64,000 nt of DNA from NIOZ-UU13 sp035528395 (GTDB taxonomy: Bacteria; Planctomycetota; Phycisphaerae; Sedimentisphaerales; Anaerobacaceae), in assembly GCA_035528395.1 (NCBI GenBank), contig DATKYR010000176.1, positions 1 through 64,000 of the forward strand. Reading direction: 5' to 3'. Position numbers and translations under genes: made by a program. The notes under the pieces were generated by a model. The model searched no databases. It saw only the letters and a program-made list of their open reading frames with translations, and was not told the origin of the DNA. This document shows, one piece after another, positions 25,420-35,400 of this stretch. Every line of letters starts with the position of its first letter. Positions within the stretch are counted from its first letter, which is position 1.

Positions 25420-26721
25420 ATGAAAAACGAAGTAAAAAATGATAGCTCGGCGCTGTCGCGCAGAGATTTTATCAAGACATCAGCGGCATTGGGGGCTGCG
25501 AGTCTGGCCGTCGGGACAAATAGAATCTTTGCAGCAGGTTCCGACAAGGTACGCATCGGTCTGATAGGATGCGGCGGGCGTGGTACGAATGATGCAACAA
25601 AGTGTCTGAACTCGACCGAGAACGTCGAGCTTGTGGCGATGGGCGACCTTTTCAAGGACCGTCTGGACAGGTGCCGCAGAACTCTTACAAGGAACTTAAA
25701 GGACAAGGTTAAGGTAACTGAAGATAAGTGCTTTGTTGGTTGGGATGCCTACAAGAAGGTTATTGGATGTGATGATGTTGATATGGTAATCCTGACGCAG
25801 CCGCCGCACTTTCGTCCGGGACACCTCAGGGCGGCGATAGAAGGAGGCAAGCATGTGTTTATGGAAAAGCCGGTTGCGGTTGACCCGGTTGGTGTTCGTT
25901 CAGTAATCGCGTCGTCGGAGCTGGCGGACCAGAAGAATCTTACTATAGTGGCCGGAACCCAGATGCGGCGGATTTCACATTTGGTGGAAGGTATTAAGGC
26001 TATCCATGACGGTGCCATAGGTGAGCTTGTGGGTGGTCAGTGTGTAAGGCTCGGCGGAGGAATGTTGGACTGGGGGCAGAAGGAACGCCAGCCGGGCTGG
26101 TCGGATATGGAATGGCAGCTGCGGCGATGGCTGTTTATGACCTGGCTTTCAGGGGACTTTATAGTCGAGATGCACGTGCACAATCTGGACGTAATGAACT
26201 GGGCGTTCGGCGGACCTCCGGTCCAGTGCACGGGTATGGGCGGTCGAGAAGTACGAACGGCTCCGGAGTACGGCAACGCTTTTGACCATTTTGCGGTCGA
26301 GTATGAATATCCGAACGGCGTGCGGGTCGAGTATATGGGTACTCAGATTGACGGTTTCACCGGTCGTAACGACCAGCGGCTGGTTGGGACTAAGGGTCGT
26401 GCATATACGGACTTTGGCAGGGTTGTAATTGAAGGCCAAAACAAAACCGAATACGCGTGGGACCAGTTGGACCCAGAAATAAAGCAGCACGCAGACCAGA
26501 TTGCGGCGATTCGGCAGGGCAAGCGGCTGAACGAAGGCAGACGGATTGCTGAAAGTACGATGACCTCGATTATGGGCAGGATGAGCGCTTATACCGGCCG
26601 GGCAATGAAGTTTGACTGGGCGATGAAGGCCTCGAAACTGGACCTCAGTCCGCCGAAGTATGAGTTCGGTGATTTGCAGATGAGGCCGGTTGCTGTTCCA
26701 GGTAAGACACAACTGGTTTGA
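25420..26721 (+). CDS. Tat-exported Gfo/Idh/MocA oxidoreductase (paralog D)
   Basis: 433 residues. Tat signal SRRDFIKTSAALGAASLAVG, cofactor loop VRIGLIGCGGRGTN, EKP in HVFMEKPVAVDPVG, and active-site region DFIVEMHVHNLDVMNWAFGG with Met in place of the Gln seen in A and B. The shared ending is MRPVAVPGKTQLV. It is preceded by TTGAAAGGATAACTT exactly as paralog C is. The DUF1080 gene begins 17 bp after its stop, so oxidoreductase and keto-sugar hydrolase are probably co-expressed. Confidence 0.9.
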   Translation: MKNEVKNDSSALSRRDFIKTSAALGAASLAVGTNRIFAAGSDKVRIGLIGCGGRGTNDATKCLNSTENVELVAMGDLFKDRLDRCRRTLTRNLKDKVKVTEDKCFVGWDAYKKVIGCDDVDMVILTQPPHFRPGHLRAAIEGGKHVFMEKPVAVDPVGVRSVIASSELADQKNLTIVAGTQMRRISHLVEGIKAIHDGAIGELVGGQCVRLGGGMLDWGQKERQPGWSDMEWQLRRWLFMTWLSGDFIVEMHVHNLDVMNWAFGGPPVQCTGMGGREVRTAPEYGNAFDHFAVEYEYPNGVRVEYMGTQIDGFTGRNDQRLVGTKGRAYTDFGRVVIEGQNKTEYAWDQLDPEIKQHADQIAAIRQGKRLNEGRRIAESTMTSIMGRMSAYTGRAMKFDWAMKASKLDLSPPKYEFGDLQMRPVAVPGKTQLV

Positions 26722-26738
26722 GACGAAAGGAGAATTTT

Positions 26739-27437
26739 ATGAAACGCTTTTTTATTGCAATCGCAGCCCTGGTGGCAATGAGTATGCTGCTGTCTTCGCA
26801 GACGTGGGCACAAACAGAAAATGACAAACCTATTGTCCCAAAAGAGAAAATAATGTTGTGGAACGGCAGGGACTTTACCGGCTGGAAGCTATTTACACGT
26901 GAGCCTGAACACGATGTTACCAAGACATGGTCGGTGGCCGATGGCGTGGTTCGCTGCGTGGGCAAGCCGGCCGGCTATATGCGGACCGAGAAAGACTACG
27001 CCGATTACCTGTTTCACGTGGAATGGCGCTGGCCCGAGAAGGGTGGGAACAGCGGTGCGCTTGTGCATATGAGCGGCCCTGACAAGGTCTGGCCGAAGAG
27101 CCTCGAATGCCAATTGGCTTCCGGTAACGCGGGCGACTTCTGGCTGATTGGCGAAGGACAAAAGTATCTGGAAAATATCGAGACCGCAGAGCACGCCAAA
27201 GGAGGCGACCGTGTTAGAAGTCGCAGGGTCAGAAAACTCAAAGACAGCAGCGAAAAGCCCATCGGCCAATGGAACGCATACGATATCATCTGTAAGGACG
27301 ACTGGGTAGTGGTTTTGGTGAACGGCGTCTTACAGAATATTGCGACCAAGAGCTCGATAACGTCCGGTAAAATCTGCCTGCAGAGTGAAGGCGCGCCGGT
27401 TGAGTTCCGCAACATCTATGTCGAGCCGCTCGAATAA
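26739..27437 (+). CDS. Secreted DUF1080 (3-keto-disaccharide hydrolase) protein
   Basis: ATG at 26739 with AAAGGAG upstream; 232 residues. The Sec signal peptide ends near TWAQ. The DUF1080 core follows: MLWNGRDFTGWKLF, TWSVADGVVRCVGKPAGYM, GGNSGALVHMSG, SLECQLASGNAGDFWL, GQWNAYDIICK and ICLQSEGAPVEFRNIYVEPLE. Enzymes of this family cleave glycosides after oxidation at C3. Lying behind four Gfo/Idh/MocA genes, it fits a pathway in which an exported oxidoreductase makes a 3-keto sugar that this protein hydrolyses. That pathway is inferred from context. Confidence 0.9.
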   Translation: MKRFFIAIAALVAMSMLLSSQTWAQTENDKPIVPKEKIMLWNGRDFTGWKLFTREPEHDVTKTWSVADGVVRCVGKPAGYMRTEKDYADYLFHVEWRWPEKGGNSGALVHMSGPDKVWPKSLECQLASGNAGDFWLIGEGQKYLENIETAEHAKGGDRVRSRRVRKLKDSSEKPIGQWNAYDIICKDDWVVVLVNGVLQNIATKSSITSGKICLQSEGAPVEFRNIYVEPLE

Positions 27438-27457
27438 GGGCAGTTCACGAACTGCCC
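27438..27457. terminator. Bidirectional terminator-like palindrome
   Basis: GGGCAGTTC (27438-27446) and GAACTGCCC (27449-27457) form a perfect 9-bp stem between convergent genes. It begins one base after the DUF1080 stop and contains the stop codon of the minus-strand gene. No long T-run, so termination is inferred from position. Confidence 0.5.
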
Positions 27458-28722
27458 CTACTAATGATTGTGCTGATGTCGATTAGGTACATCTGCCGGC
27501 CGTTGCCGGCGTGTGGTGAATCAATGACGACGCTGCGGCCGTCGGGACTGAAACGCGGATGCGTATCGCATCGCCATTCGCCCGTATATTGCGGCGGCAA
27601 ATAGAAATGGCCGAGCGGAACCTTTCTGCCGGTCGCTGTGTTGTAGAGATAGACGTTTTGTTTTCGCTCTTTGTCGGGGTAGGTGTCGTTGAGAATCCAC
27701 TTATTGCCGGGCAGGTATGTGCAGTGGCCGTTCCCGGTCATAACGTCTTTGCCGATTACCTCCACCTTATCTGTGCCGTCCTCATAGAGGTAAAAGGCGT
27801 TTTTGTGCGATGGATGCCATGCCCAGGCGAGGATGTGGTGCGGGTCGCGCCAGAAAAAGTGTGAGGTTCGGCCGTAGCTGTCAACGATGTGGATGTCCGA
27901 GCCGTCGGTTTTTGCGGTGAGCATTCGTGTGCCAAAGCTCCGGAGAGACTTGGCACGCCAGCGGTGGAGAAAAATAAATCGAGAGCCATCGGTATTGAAC
28001 AATAAATGGTTGAAGTAATGCTTGGGTTCTTTGGGATTGCCGGGGATTTTGCCGAACCTGGCAATGTCCGCAAGGGATATTATTAAATCCTTTTTTCCGG
28101 TTTCAAGGTCGATGCGGAAGATGCCTGAGTCTTTAGGGGCGAGGTCATCTTTATGTGGGTCTGGCAGGCCTGGATAGCCATAGCCGGGCCGCATATCCTG
28201 AATACGCCGGAAGTCCGGTGCAACGGCGGTTCGGCCATCCGGACTGATGGTATAGATGGGGTAGGGAAGCGTTCGCTTTGTGGCGGTGAAGACGTTGAGT
28301 ATGCGGCATACGAACCGGTCGTCCTGCCGGTCGTTCCAGATAATTTCATTCTTCGAGCCGGGCAGCCATTGCAGCATACAGCCCTGCTGCCAGCACCATG
28401 AGCATGATTGGCCCAGCTTTATCCAGCGGTCATTATTTTCCAAATCCACCATACCAATACTGATAACGTCGTTTGGTTTGGGGCTGCGGTGCTCGAAGTT
28501 GACCTCCATACCGAGTGCGTAACGGCAGGACGGGTCGAACTGGAGCTTATCATAGTAGCTGAACCAGTGGAATTTTGGCCCTTTGGTGATAGCCCGAATT
28601 GGCGGCAGTTCTTCGGGTTTTGAATTTGCTTCGGTCGCGTAGCCGGGTAAACCTGTCATTGCAACCATGCTACCGGCTGTGTACTGTAGAAATTCACGGC
28701 GAGTCAGCTTGTTATTATCCAT
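27445..28722 (-). CDS. Tat-exported beta-propeller (oligogalacturonate lyase-like) protein
   Basis: The ATG at 28722 starts a Tat signal, LTRREFLQYTAGSMVAMTG. A longer frame to 28890 only reads through repeat-array sequence. 425 residues. The body is a propeller with WD40/PD40-like blades: ISPDGRTAVAPDFRR, LFNTDGSRFIFLHRW, LAWAWHPSHKNAFYLYEDG, HPRFSPDGRSVVIDSPH. This matches the fold of oligogalacturonate lyases (PL22) and many unassigned planctomycete proteins; metal-binding histidines are plentiful, but activity is not proven. The last residues (IISRGSS) are encoded by the palindrome shared with the convergent gene. Confidence 0.8.
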   Translation of the reverse strand: MDNNKLTRREFLQYTAGSMVAMTGLPGYATEANSKPEELPPIRAITKGPKFHWFSYYDKLQFDPSCRYALGMEVNFEHRSPKPNDVISIGMVDLENNDRWIKLGQSCSWCWQQGCMLQWLPGSKNEIIWNDRQDDRFVCRILNVFTATKRTLPYPIYTISPDGRTAVAPDFRRIQDMRPGYGYPGLPDPHKDDLAPKDSGIFRIDLETGKKDLIISLADIARFGKIPGNPKEPKHYFNHLLFNTDGSRFIFLHRWRAKSLRSFGTRMLTAKTDGSDIHIVDSYGRTSHFFWRDPHHILAWAWHPSHKNAFYLYEDGTDKVEVIGKDVMTGNGHCTYLPGNKWILNDTYPDKERKQNVYLYNTATGRKVPLGHFYLPPQYTGEWRCDTHPRFSPDGRSVVIDSPHAGNGRQMYLIDISTIISRGSS

Positions 28723-28799
28723 AGAAGACAATTCTATTGTTTCAAGACCTGAATTCAAGGAACAATTGCTTTTAGGATATTTTTGGGTGTGGCCGGATT

Positions 28800-29410
28800 T
28801 TTTGTTCATTTTGGCAATCCGCCTACGGCGGACAAGATTGGGTTTGTTTTGGGTTTGTTTTTTCGGGCCGGAAGGCGGTTTCATTTTCATAATCCTCTAT
28901 AATATATACGTTTGCGTTCATTTTGGGCCTTTGGAGAAATTGGGTTTGTTTATTCGGACTAAGAAATCATCTTTTTTTCTGTAATCCTTTGTTAAAGTTA
29001 AGTTTACGTTCATTTTGGCTTTTCGGAGATTGGGTTTGATTGGGTTTGAATTGGGTTTGTTTTTTTGCCCCGCCAGCGGGATAAAAATTTGATAATCCTT
29101 TATATAATAGATGTTTACGTTCATTTGCAATCCGCCTACGGCGGACAAGATTGGGTTTGTTTTGGGTTTGTTTTTTTGGGCCTGAAGGCGGTTTTATTTT
29201 CATAATCCTCTATAACATATAAGTTTGCGCTCATTTTGGGCCTTTAACGAAATTGGGTTTGTTTATTCGGACTGTAAAATCATCGTTTTTTCTGTAATCC
29301 TTTGTTATAGTTAAGTTTACGTTCATTTGCAATCCGCCTACGGCGGACAAGATTGGGTTTGTTTTGCATAAAAAGGGTTGATTTGTAGAGGGTTCTCGAC
29401 AGATGTAGAG
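28800..29410 (-). repeat. Repeat array 2 (AAACAAACCCAAT modules)
   Basis: Read on the minus strand it starts with CTCTACATCTGTCGAGAACC...TTTTTATGC (29410-29364) and continues with modules of AAACAAACCCAAT, linker, ATGAACGTAAAC, AAAGGATTA. The AAAGGATTA cores fall at about 28889, 28981, 29091, 29201 and 29294, of three types in order A-B-C-A-B; A-A and B-B distances are about 312 bp. CTTGTCCGCCGTAGGCGGAT occurs three times (near 28807, 29131, 29329). All reading frames here encode KKQTQNKPN-type low-complexity peptides and are not genes. Confidence 0.85.
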
Positions 29411-29869
29411 GTGCGAGAGAGTGAAGAGTGAGCTAAAGTGCCTAAAGTGAGCTAAAGTTGTATTCTCGATGCTCATTATGGATACTCGATTCTGGATACT
29501 GGATACTCGATTGTTGTGAGTGGTTAATTGGTTAAATGGTTAATTGTTCATTCGCGAATCTGGGCCTGCTGGCCCTGAATACCGTGCCAAGCTGTGGCTT
29601 ATGAAATGTCTATTAAAAGCCGCCTGCTGGCGGTTTATGTTAGCCTGCTGGCTAACATGTGGGTATTTTAACGTTTTTTCAAACAATGTCAACAAAAAAA
29701 TGACCAAAAAAGCACTTTTTTTGCACAAATTTTACCAAATGAGATGTTGGATGCTCGTTAATGATGAGTGAGCTAAAGTAAATTAAAATGCCTAAAGTGA
29801 ACTAAAGTTAGATGATGGATTCTGGATGTTCGGAAAATTGCCATGCACTTCGCTCAGGGCAGGCTGAGC
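29411..29869. other. Non-coding spacer with word repeats and hairpins
   Basis: No gene is seen. It contains near-repeats of GTGCCTAAAGTGAGCTAAAG and GGATACTCGATTCTGGATAC, the block TCTGGGCCTGCTGGCCC (29560-29576), and two adjacent hairpins with TGCT loops: AAGCCGCC/GGCGGTTT (29617-29636) and GTTAGCC/GGCTAAC (29639-29656). The second is the reverse complement of the hairpin at 16656-16673. Confidence 0.6.
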
Positions 29870-30085
29870 TCAGTGGCTGCCACCAGCCGTTTCGTGGTTG
29901 ATAGCCTGGAGTGCTTGTCCGAACTTGATGGCACCTTCAAATTTGGATTCTATAGAAGCCAAACGCTCGGCATATTCTTTTAGAACCTGACTGCTCGATT
30001 GACTGAGGAGCTCAAATTCTTTATACTCAGCGAATGAGAAAGAGCAAACCACACACCCCAATAATATTATGAAATACTTCTTCAT
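29870..30085 (-). CDS. Small exported protein
   Basis: 71 residues. A signal peptide (MKKYFIILLGCVVCSFSFA) is followed by a short helical region (LLSQSSSQVLKEYAERLASIESKFEGAIKFGQAL). Its start overlaps the stop of the upstream DUF3160-PD40 gene by ATGA, so it is translationally coupled to it and likely works with it. No family recognised. The C terminus runs into dispersed-repeat sequence. Confidence 0.55.
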   Translation of the reverse strand: MKKYFIILLGCVVCSFSFAEYKEFELLSQSSSQVLKEYAERLASIESKFEGAIKFGQALQAINHETAGGSH

Positions 30086-32316
30086 TTGTTACTGCTATCC
30101 AAATCCATAATATAAATCTCAGGATTTCCTCCTATAAATGACGCAAAAGCTATCTTTTTACCATCAGGTGACCAGCAAGGACTACCATCCTTGGAAGAAT
30201 TATTTGTTAATCTTTTCTGTTCACTCCCATCGGCATTCATAACATAAATCTCAAAATTGCCATCTCTATCTGAGGCAAAAACTATCTTTTTTCCATCAGG
30301 TGACCAGCGAGGAGATAAATCAATAGCAGGATTATTCGTTAACTTTTTTTGTTCACTCCCATCTTCCTTCATAACATAAATCTCGAGATTTTGATCTCTA
30401 TCTGAGACAAAGACTATTTGTTGCCCACTGGGTGACCAGGAAGGAGATGAATCGTCAGTACTATTATTTGTTATCCTTTTCTGTTCACTCCCATCGGCGT
30501 TCATAATATAAATCTCACGTCTCAAATATCTACCTGACTCAAAAGCTATCTTTTTTCCATCTGGTGACCAGCAAGGAGACGAATTATCAGTATTATTATC
30601 TGTTAATCTTTTTAACTCGCTCCCATCTGAACTCATAACATATATATCATAATGATTATTAGGTTTATCTCCCTCAACAAAAGCTATCTTTGTTCCATCA
30701 GGAGACCAGCAGGGAAGCAAATACAACGCAGGATTGTTTGTTAAATTCTTCTTCTCTCTTCCATCAGCATTCATAACATAAATGTCCGGATTCCAATCTT
30801 TATCTGTCCCCACAAAAATTATAATCTTCCCATCAGGTGACCAGCAAGGACTCTCACTACCAAGCAAGTTATTTGTTAGTCTTGTCAATCCGGAGGAGTT
30901 TTTGTTCAGCCGCAGCAGTGGGGCATACCACCTGGGCCGGTCCGGTTTATTAGGTGAATTGAGTATGAGTCGCCACGATTCGTCCGTGAACTGTTTGCTC
31001 ATTGGATGCTTAAACTCGTAGTAGCTGAGCACTGGTCCTATGGCCAAGAGAGCCTTGCCATTAGACATTGGACAGGCTACAATAATCAGATCTATATCGC
31101 CGACGGCTTGCTCGATACCTATTGCATCGGTCTCATTTGTGCGTACATCGGCAGTAAGGATCGTCGCAAGGCCATCCTCTTGTACGCCTGGAAGCATCCT
31201 ACCCAATATGGATGGAAGATTATCGAAAAAATCGCGGTTTTCAGACGAGGGGGGCTCGTAGGTGAGTTGTCTGGAAACAATATCGAGTATTTGTATGAGC
31301 AGCTTCTCCAATTCGGTGAATCGCTCACGAGCTTCCAGTGTCAGCACGCCGAGGCCATCAAGCCCCTTTAACGTCATCCGAGTCAGTGATAACAATCGTC
31401 CCCAGAACAAAGGGGTTGGCTCTACATAACCAAGGGGTGGAGGTGGTGGAATCGGTGGTGGTCTGGTCACACCGATGGCCATAGGACGTGGCTCAGTGGG
31501 ATCGGGCTGGCGAATTGTGTCGTCGTGCAACTGTACCCACGAGGACAAAGCAGCGTATAGATGGCGACGCCGCCAAGCCTGCGTACGCATAAACTCCGGG
31601 TACCCCTCGGGCAGTTCCTGAAATAGGGCTCGCAGGGAATACAGCCAGGACCAATATAGGTTGGCGTGCCAATCAATATGACTCAAAGCATCAACTTCGT
31701 CCTTCAACTTACCCGACTGAAGGCCATATCGTTCGTAGTCCGTATTTCCTTCATCGGTCAGAATCTTCAGGGCCTCACCTGAGCCGAGCAGTGCCATCAG
31801 ATCGGGCCCCCGCACATAGACATGGGTACCATCTTTATAGACAGTGAATGGCTGACTTTTGGGGTCACTGTTGTGAAGCCAAAGATCCAAAAGGGCCGGT
31901 TCTTCAATACCCTTAAGCGTCTCATCCAGCAGAACGTGGTAAAGGTAAAAGCCCGTGTCGGCGGTAACAAACGCAGGAATTTTAAACCTGTCGAGGGTTC
32001 GGTAAAGGGTGTCAAAATCGTAACTGGAAAACTCAGAGTAAACTCCTGGGTCCAGGACAGCAAAACCATTTTGACGAATTAGATCTGATATGTCATTCAG
32101 GTCGATAACCTGACCTACATCATTAAAGTTTACTATATCACTTATATCCAGCGGCAGCTGATAACCAGGAGCATCGGCTTCGATATTCAAATCATAAGGC
32201 TCGTAGTATTTCCCGAACATCCCCTCCTTAAGCTCATCGCCTGGGGCATCTGTTGGAGTTGCAGTATAAATAATCATACTGAAGACCAGCGTAATTATTA
32301 CTGCTCTTGCTTTCAT
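30082..32316 (-). CDS. Exported DUF3160 protein, internally shortened, fused to six PD40 repeats
   Basis: 744 residues. Signal peptide at 1-23. Then GKYYEPYDLNIEADAPGYQLPLD and KIPAFVTADTGFYLYHVLLDETLKGIEE, matching the start of DUF3160 in the neighbouring 1046-residue paralog. About 300 residues are then missing, and the match resumes at RGPDLMALLGSGEALKILTDEG, continuing through DWHANLYWSWLYSLRAL, GYVEPTPLFWGRLL and GPVLSYYEFKHPMS. From about residue 490 there are six ~42-residue WD40-like PD40 repeats with the pattern LTNN...SP-WSPDGKKIAF...EIYVMNADGSEQKR, as in TolB propellers. Function unknown; probably a periplasmic or surface protein. Confidence 0.85.
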   Translation of the reverse strand: MKARAVIITLVFSMIIYTATPTDAPGDELKEGMFGKYYEPYDLNIEADAPGYQLPLDISDIVNFNDVGQVIDLNDISDLIRQNGFAVLDPGVYSEFSSYDFDTLYRTLDRFKIPAFVTADTGFYLYHVLLDETLKGIEEPALLDLWLHNSDPKSQPFTVYKDGTHVYVRGPDLMALLGSGEALKILTDEGNTDYERYGLQSGKLKDEVDALSHIDWHANLYWSWLYSLRALFQELPEGYPEFMRTQAWRRRHLYAALSSWVQLHDDTIRQPDPTEPRPMAIGVTRPPPIPPPPPLGYVEPTPLFWGRLLSLTRMTLKGLDGLGVLTLEARERFTELEKLLIQILDIVSRQLTYEPPSSENRDFFDNLPSILGRMLPGVQEDGLATILTADVRTNETDAIGIEQAVGDIDLIIVACPMSNGKALLAIGPVLSYYEFKHPMSKQFTDESWRLILNSPNKPDRPRWYAPLLRLNKNSSGLTRLTNNLLGSESPCWSPDGKIIIFVGTDKDWNPDIYVMNADGREKKNLTNNPALYLLPCWSPDGTKIAFVEGDKPNNHYDIYVMSSDGSELKRLTDNNTDNSSPCWSPDGKKIAFESGRYLRREIYIMNADGSEQKRITNNSTDDSSPSWSPSGQQIVFVSDRDQNLEIYVMKEDGSEQKKLTNNPAIDLSPRWSPDGKKIVFASDRDGNFEIYVMNADGSEQKRLTNNSSKDGSPCWSPDGKKIAFASFIGGNPEIYIMDLDSSNK

Positions 32317-32469
32317 GGCTACTACCCTTACCTTTAGTTCGCTCGCTTAGCAATTCATCATTTTTTATACCTTTTTCCTGCTCGAATTGCAAGCATTATC
32401 ATGGCTTTTTCATTCTGGTGTGTTATTTATCCACTTGCTTCATTGACGAATAGCAGAGAAGTTGTCGCT

Positions 32470-35400
32470 TTACCGCATTATCGGGATATACCACGTTGGC
32501 CGTTCGGGTCTGTTGGGTGAGTCGAGCAGGTCTTGCCAGGCTTCGTCGGTGAGTCGGTCGCTCATTGGGTGCTTGAACTCGTAATAGCTAAGCACGGGGC
32601 CTGCGGCGAGGAAAATCGAGCCGTCCGGGGACGGACAGGCAACGATAATCAGGTCAACGTACCCTACAGCCTCTTCGAGGACTTTTCCCTCGGCGGTGTG
32701 GGTATGTACGTCGGCAACGAGCGTTGTCATGAGACATTTTTCCTCAACGCCGATGACAGCCCAATCAAGGGTTTGAGCGAATTGCCTTATATACTCGTAG
32801 TCTTCCTCGGAGAGGGTTTGATTGGTCAGCTCTTTGTTGGCGATTTCAATCAGCCGGCCCAGTATGTTCTCAAGGCTTGTCAGCCGATCCGCAGCCTGAG
32901 CCGAGAGCGCATCGAGGTCGCTGAGGCCCTGCCTTGTCATCTGAGTCAGTGCCAGCAGTCTGCCGTAAAATTCGGGCACAGGCTCGACGTAGCCGGATAC
33001 AGAGGGAGGAATGCTGGTTTCTACGGGGGTGTAGCTCTGTTTGGCGTAGAGGATGGTGTCGTGGCGAAGCTCAGTCCACGAGGCGAGGGCGGCATTAAGC
33101 TGCTTCTTTTCCCAGGCCTGTGTGCGCATAAAGCCGGGGTATCCTTCGCCGAAGTCCTCTATAAGCGCTCGTAGTGAATACAGCCAGCCCCAGTAGAGGT
33201 TCCGGTTCCAATCAGACAGGCCGAGGGTGTCGAATTCGGCCTTGAGCTCGTTGAAGCGAGGCCAATAGTCGATGTAGTCTGTGTCGCCCTGTTCGGTGAG
33301 AATTGCTTTGGCGCGGTCCGAGCCCAAGATAACCATTACGTCCAGGCCGCGTGGATAACAGCGTGCCCAGCGGACGCCGGAAAATCCGCAGGTGAAGGGT
33401 TTGGGGTCGGCATCGCCTGTATAGTCGAGCACTTCGGGAAATACAAGGTGCTGAAACATATATGAGTCCGGGATGAAGCGCTGGCCCATAAATCGCATAC
33501 CTTTTGTCTTGTCGAGCACCTCATTGAGGGACTCGGGAGTTATTGGCGGAGATACGAATACATTGCCGGTGCCGCCGAATATCTTCGGCGAAGGGAGCAA
33601 GGCAAGCTCGGTCTTCAGGGTAAAGAAAATGTCCTCATCATCCAAAATCGTGGGTTCAAAGTTAGTTCCGAAGACTTTATCCAGCGTGCCGAGATACTCA
33701 TAAGGTGTGAGGTCATCGGCCAGGCCGACATAGAAGGCCGTAACGTCGTATATCCGGTCCCAAACTTCTCGGCCGGTGCGCTGGTCTACCTTTACTGCTT
33801 CGAGAGATTTGGCAAGCAGTACGGCCTGGATGGTCTGAATTTTCGCATCCTCAATGCTGATAAGGGCTCCGCCTATCGGCCCCCAATCCTCGGCGCCTTT
33901 GATGAGGAATGCCATCCGTCCGTACCACATTAGCGTCCTGAAATAGCGTTTGAGCTGCTCGCTTCGTGTGTAATGACCCCTGGGCACATACTGCGAGTAG
34001 TCTTCCTTATATATGAAGATGTCACTGTTGTCGAATCCGGTGTGAGCATCGATTTTGGCCAGCTCGCCTGCTACGAGGTCGGCAACCAGTTCCGGTACCT
34101 GAGCTTCGGGCTGGATTAGCTTTTTCGCCACGGTTAGGTAGGCCACGTTGCGTTTTGCCGCTTCTTTGAGCCGGCCGGTATATTGTTCGTGCAAGTTTAG
34201 CGCCTCGTCTAACAGCGCCGTTGTCAGGGCGTTGATGTCCGCGTAAAACTCGCGCTCTTCTATCTCTTTTAGCGTTTCATCAAACTGGATATGATAAAGG
34301 TGCAGCAGCGTATCGGCCGTGACGAACAAGGGCACATCCATCCGGCGCAGGTGTTCGTACGGGGCCACGATGTCATTTGGGTCGGGTAAATTATATTCGA
34401 TAACTGCAAAACCATTTTGTTCGAGCAGCGGGGCGGCATCGTTCAGGTCAAACCTGGAATCCATATGGGCGTAGTTCCCGATGGTTCCTAAATCGAGCGG
34501 GAGGGTATAGCCAGGTGCATTCGGCTCGATGGGATTATCGTAGGGGACGTAATACTCGCTTAATCCCGGCTTGCCGGAGCCGCTTTGGTCTGCGGATTTG
34601 AGATAGTTGTCAATGAATATCGCAAAGTCATTTATGTCCACAACGCCATTTCTATCGAGGTCGGCGCCGTCGCACCAGTCCGGTTCGCCGCAGCCGGTCT
34701 GTTGCCAATGAGAGATAAGTATGACAAAATCGTCGATATCAATATCATTATCGGCATCGAGGTCGCCTCGCAGGCACGCCGAGATGGTATTTTTTTCAAT
34801 GCACCCGTTTCCCTGCATACAGATTGTAACGCAATCAGGATTCAGTACACCACTGACCCTGACATGGTCCCCGACATTGAAGTTTCCCGTGTTGGCCAGG
34901 AAGTACAGTCCGCCCGTTTCAGGTTCGAAGAGTACGCATTCAACTCCCTGTACGAGGACGCCGCAGCCATCGAAATAGCCGGGGACGAGCGAAATTATAA
35001 GGTCATTAGTGATTGGGCCGAAAGAAGACTGCACAGTTATCATCAGATGTTGACCGACTACTTCATATTCGTGGGGCGTATCATCCAGCCAGACGCCTGC
35101 GACCTCGAAGCCCGGCGGAAACAAGATGTCGAAGCCGGCCGTGGTGGTTTTATCGTATGTGGGAAAATACTTGCCTGTACCCACTGCATAGAAAAAGACA
35201 AATTCGTTCGGGCGTTTGATTAAGTCGTGTTCATAATCAACGCGAAAGACAGCACCATCAGTCGGGAAGGGCCCCTGCCATTCAATCATTGGTATCGTTG
35301 GTGTCTCCGGCAGGACGGTTGGATACTCTTCGCTGCTCCAGGTCCAGGGCAATTCAACATTATCGGCGGCGACGCGGATATTATTCGCATCCGGGGGTAC

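Noticed and set aside
28800..29410. Possible CRISPR array
   Set aside because: Repeat units are unequal (about 92 and 110 bp apart), linkers recur between units instead of being unique spacers, and no cas gene is near.
28918..29476. Small proteins rich in KKQTQNKPN / MNVNLTLTKDY
   Set aside because: They are translations of the intergenic repeat array in several frames, with no start signals; the same DNA recurs inverted at 17038-17350.
34585..35223. 212-codon ORF on the + strand
   Set aside because: Antisense shadow of the dockerin-DUF3160 gene.
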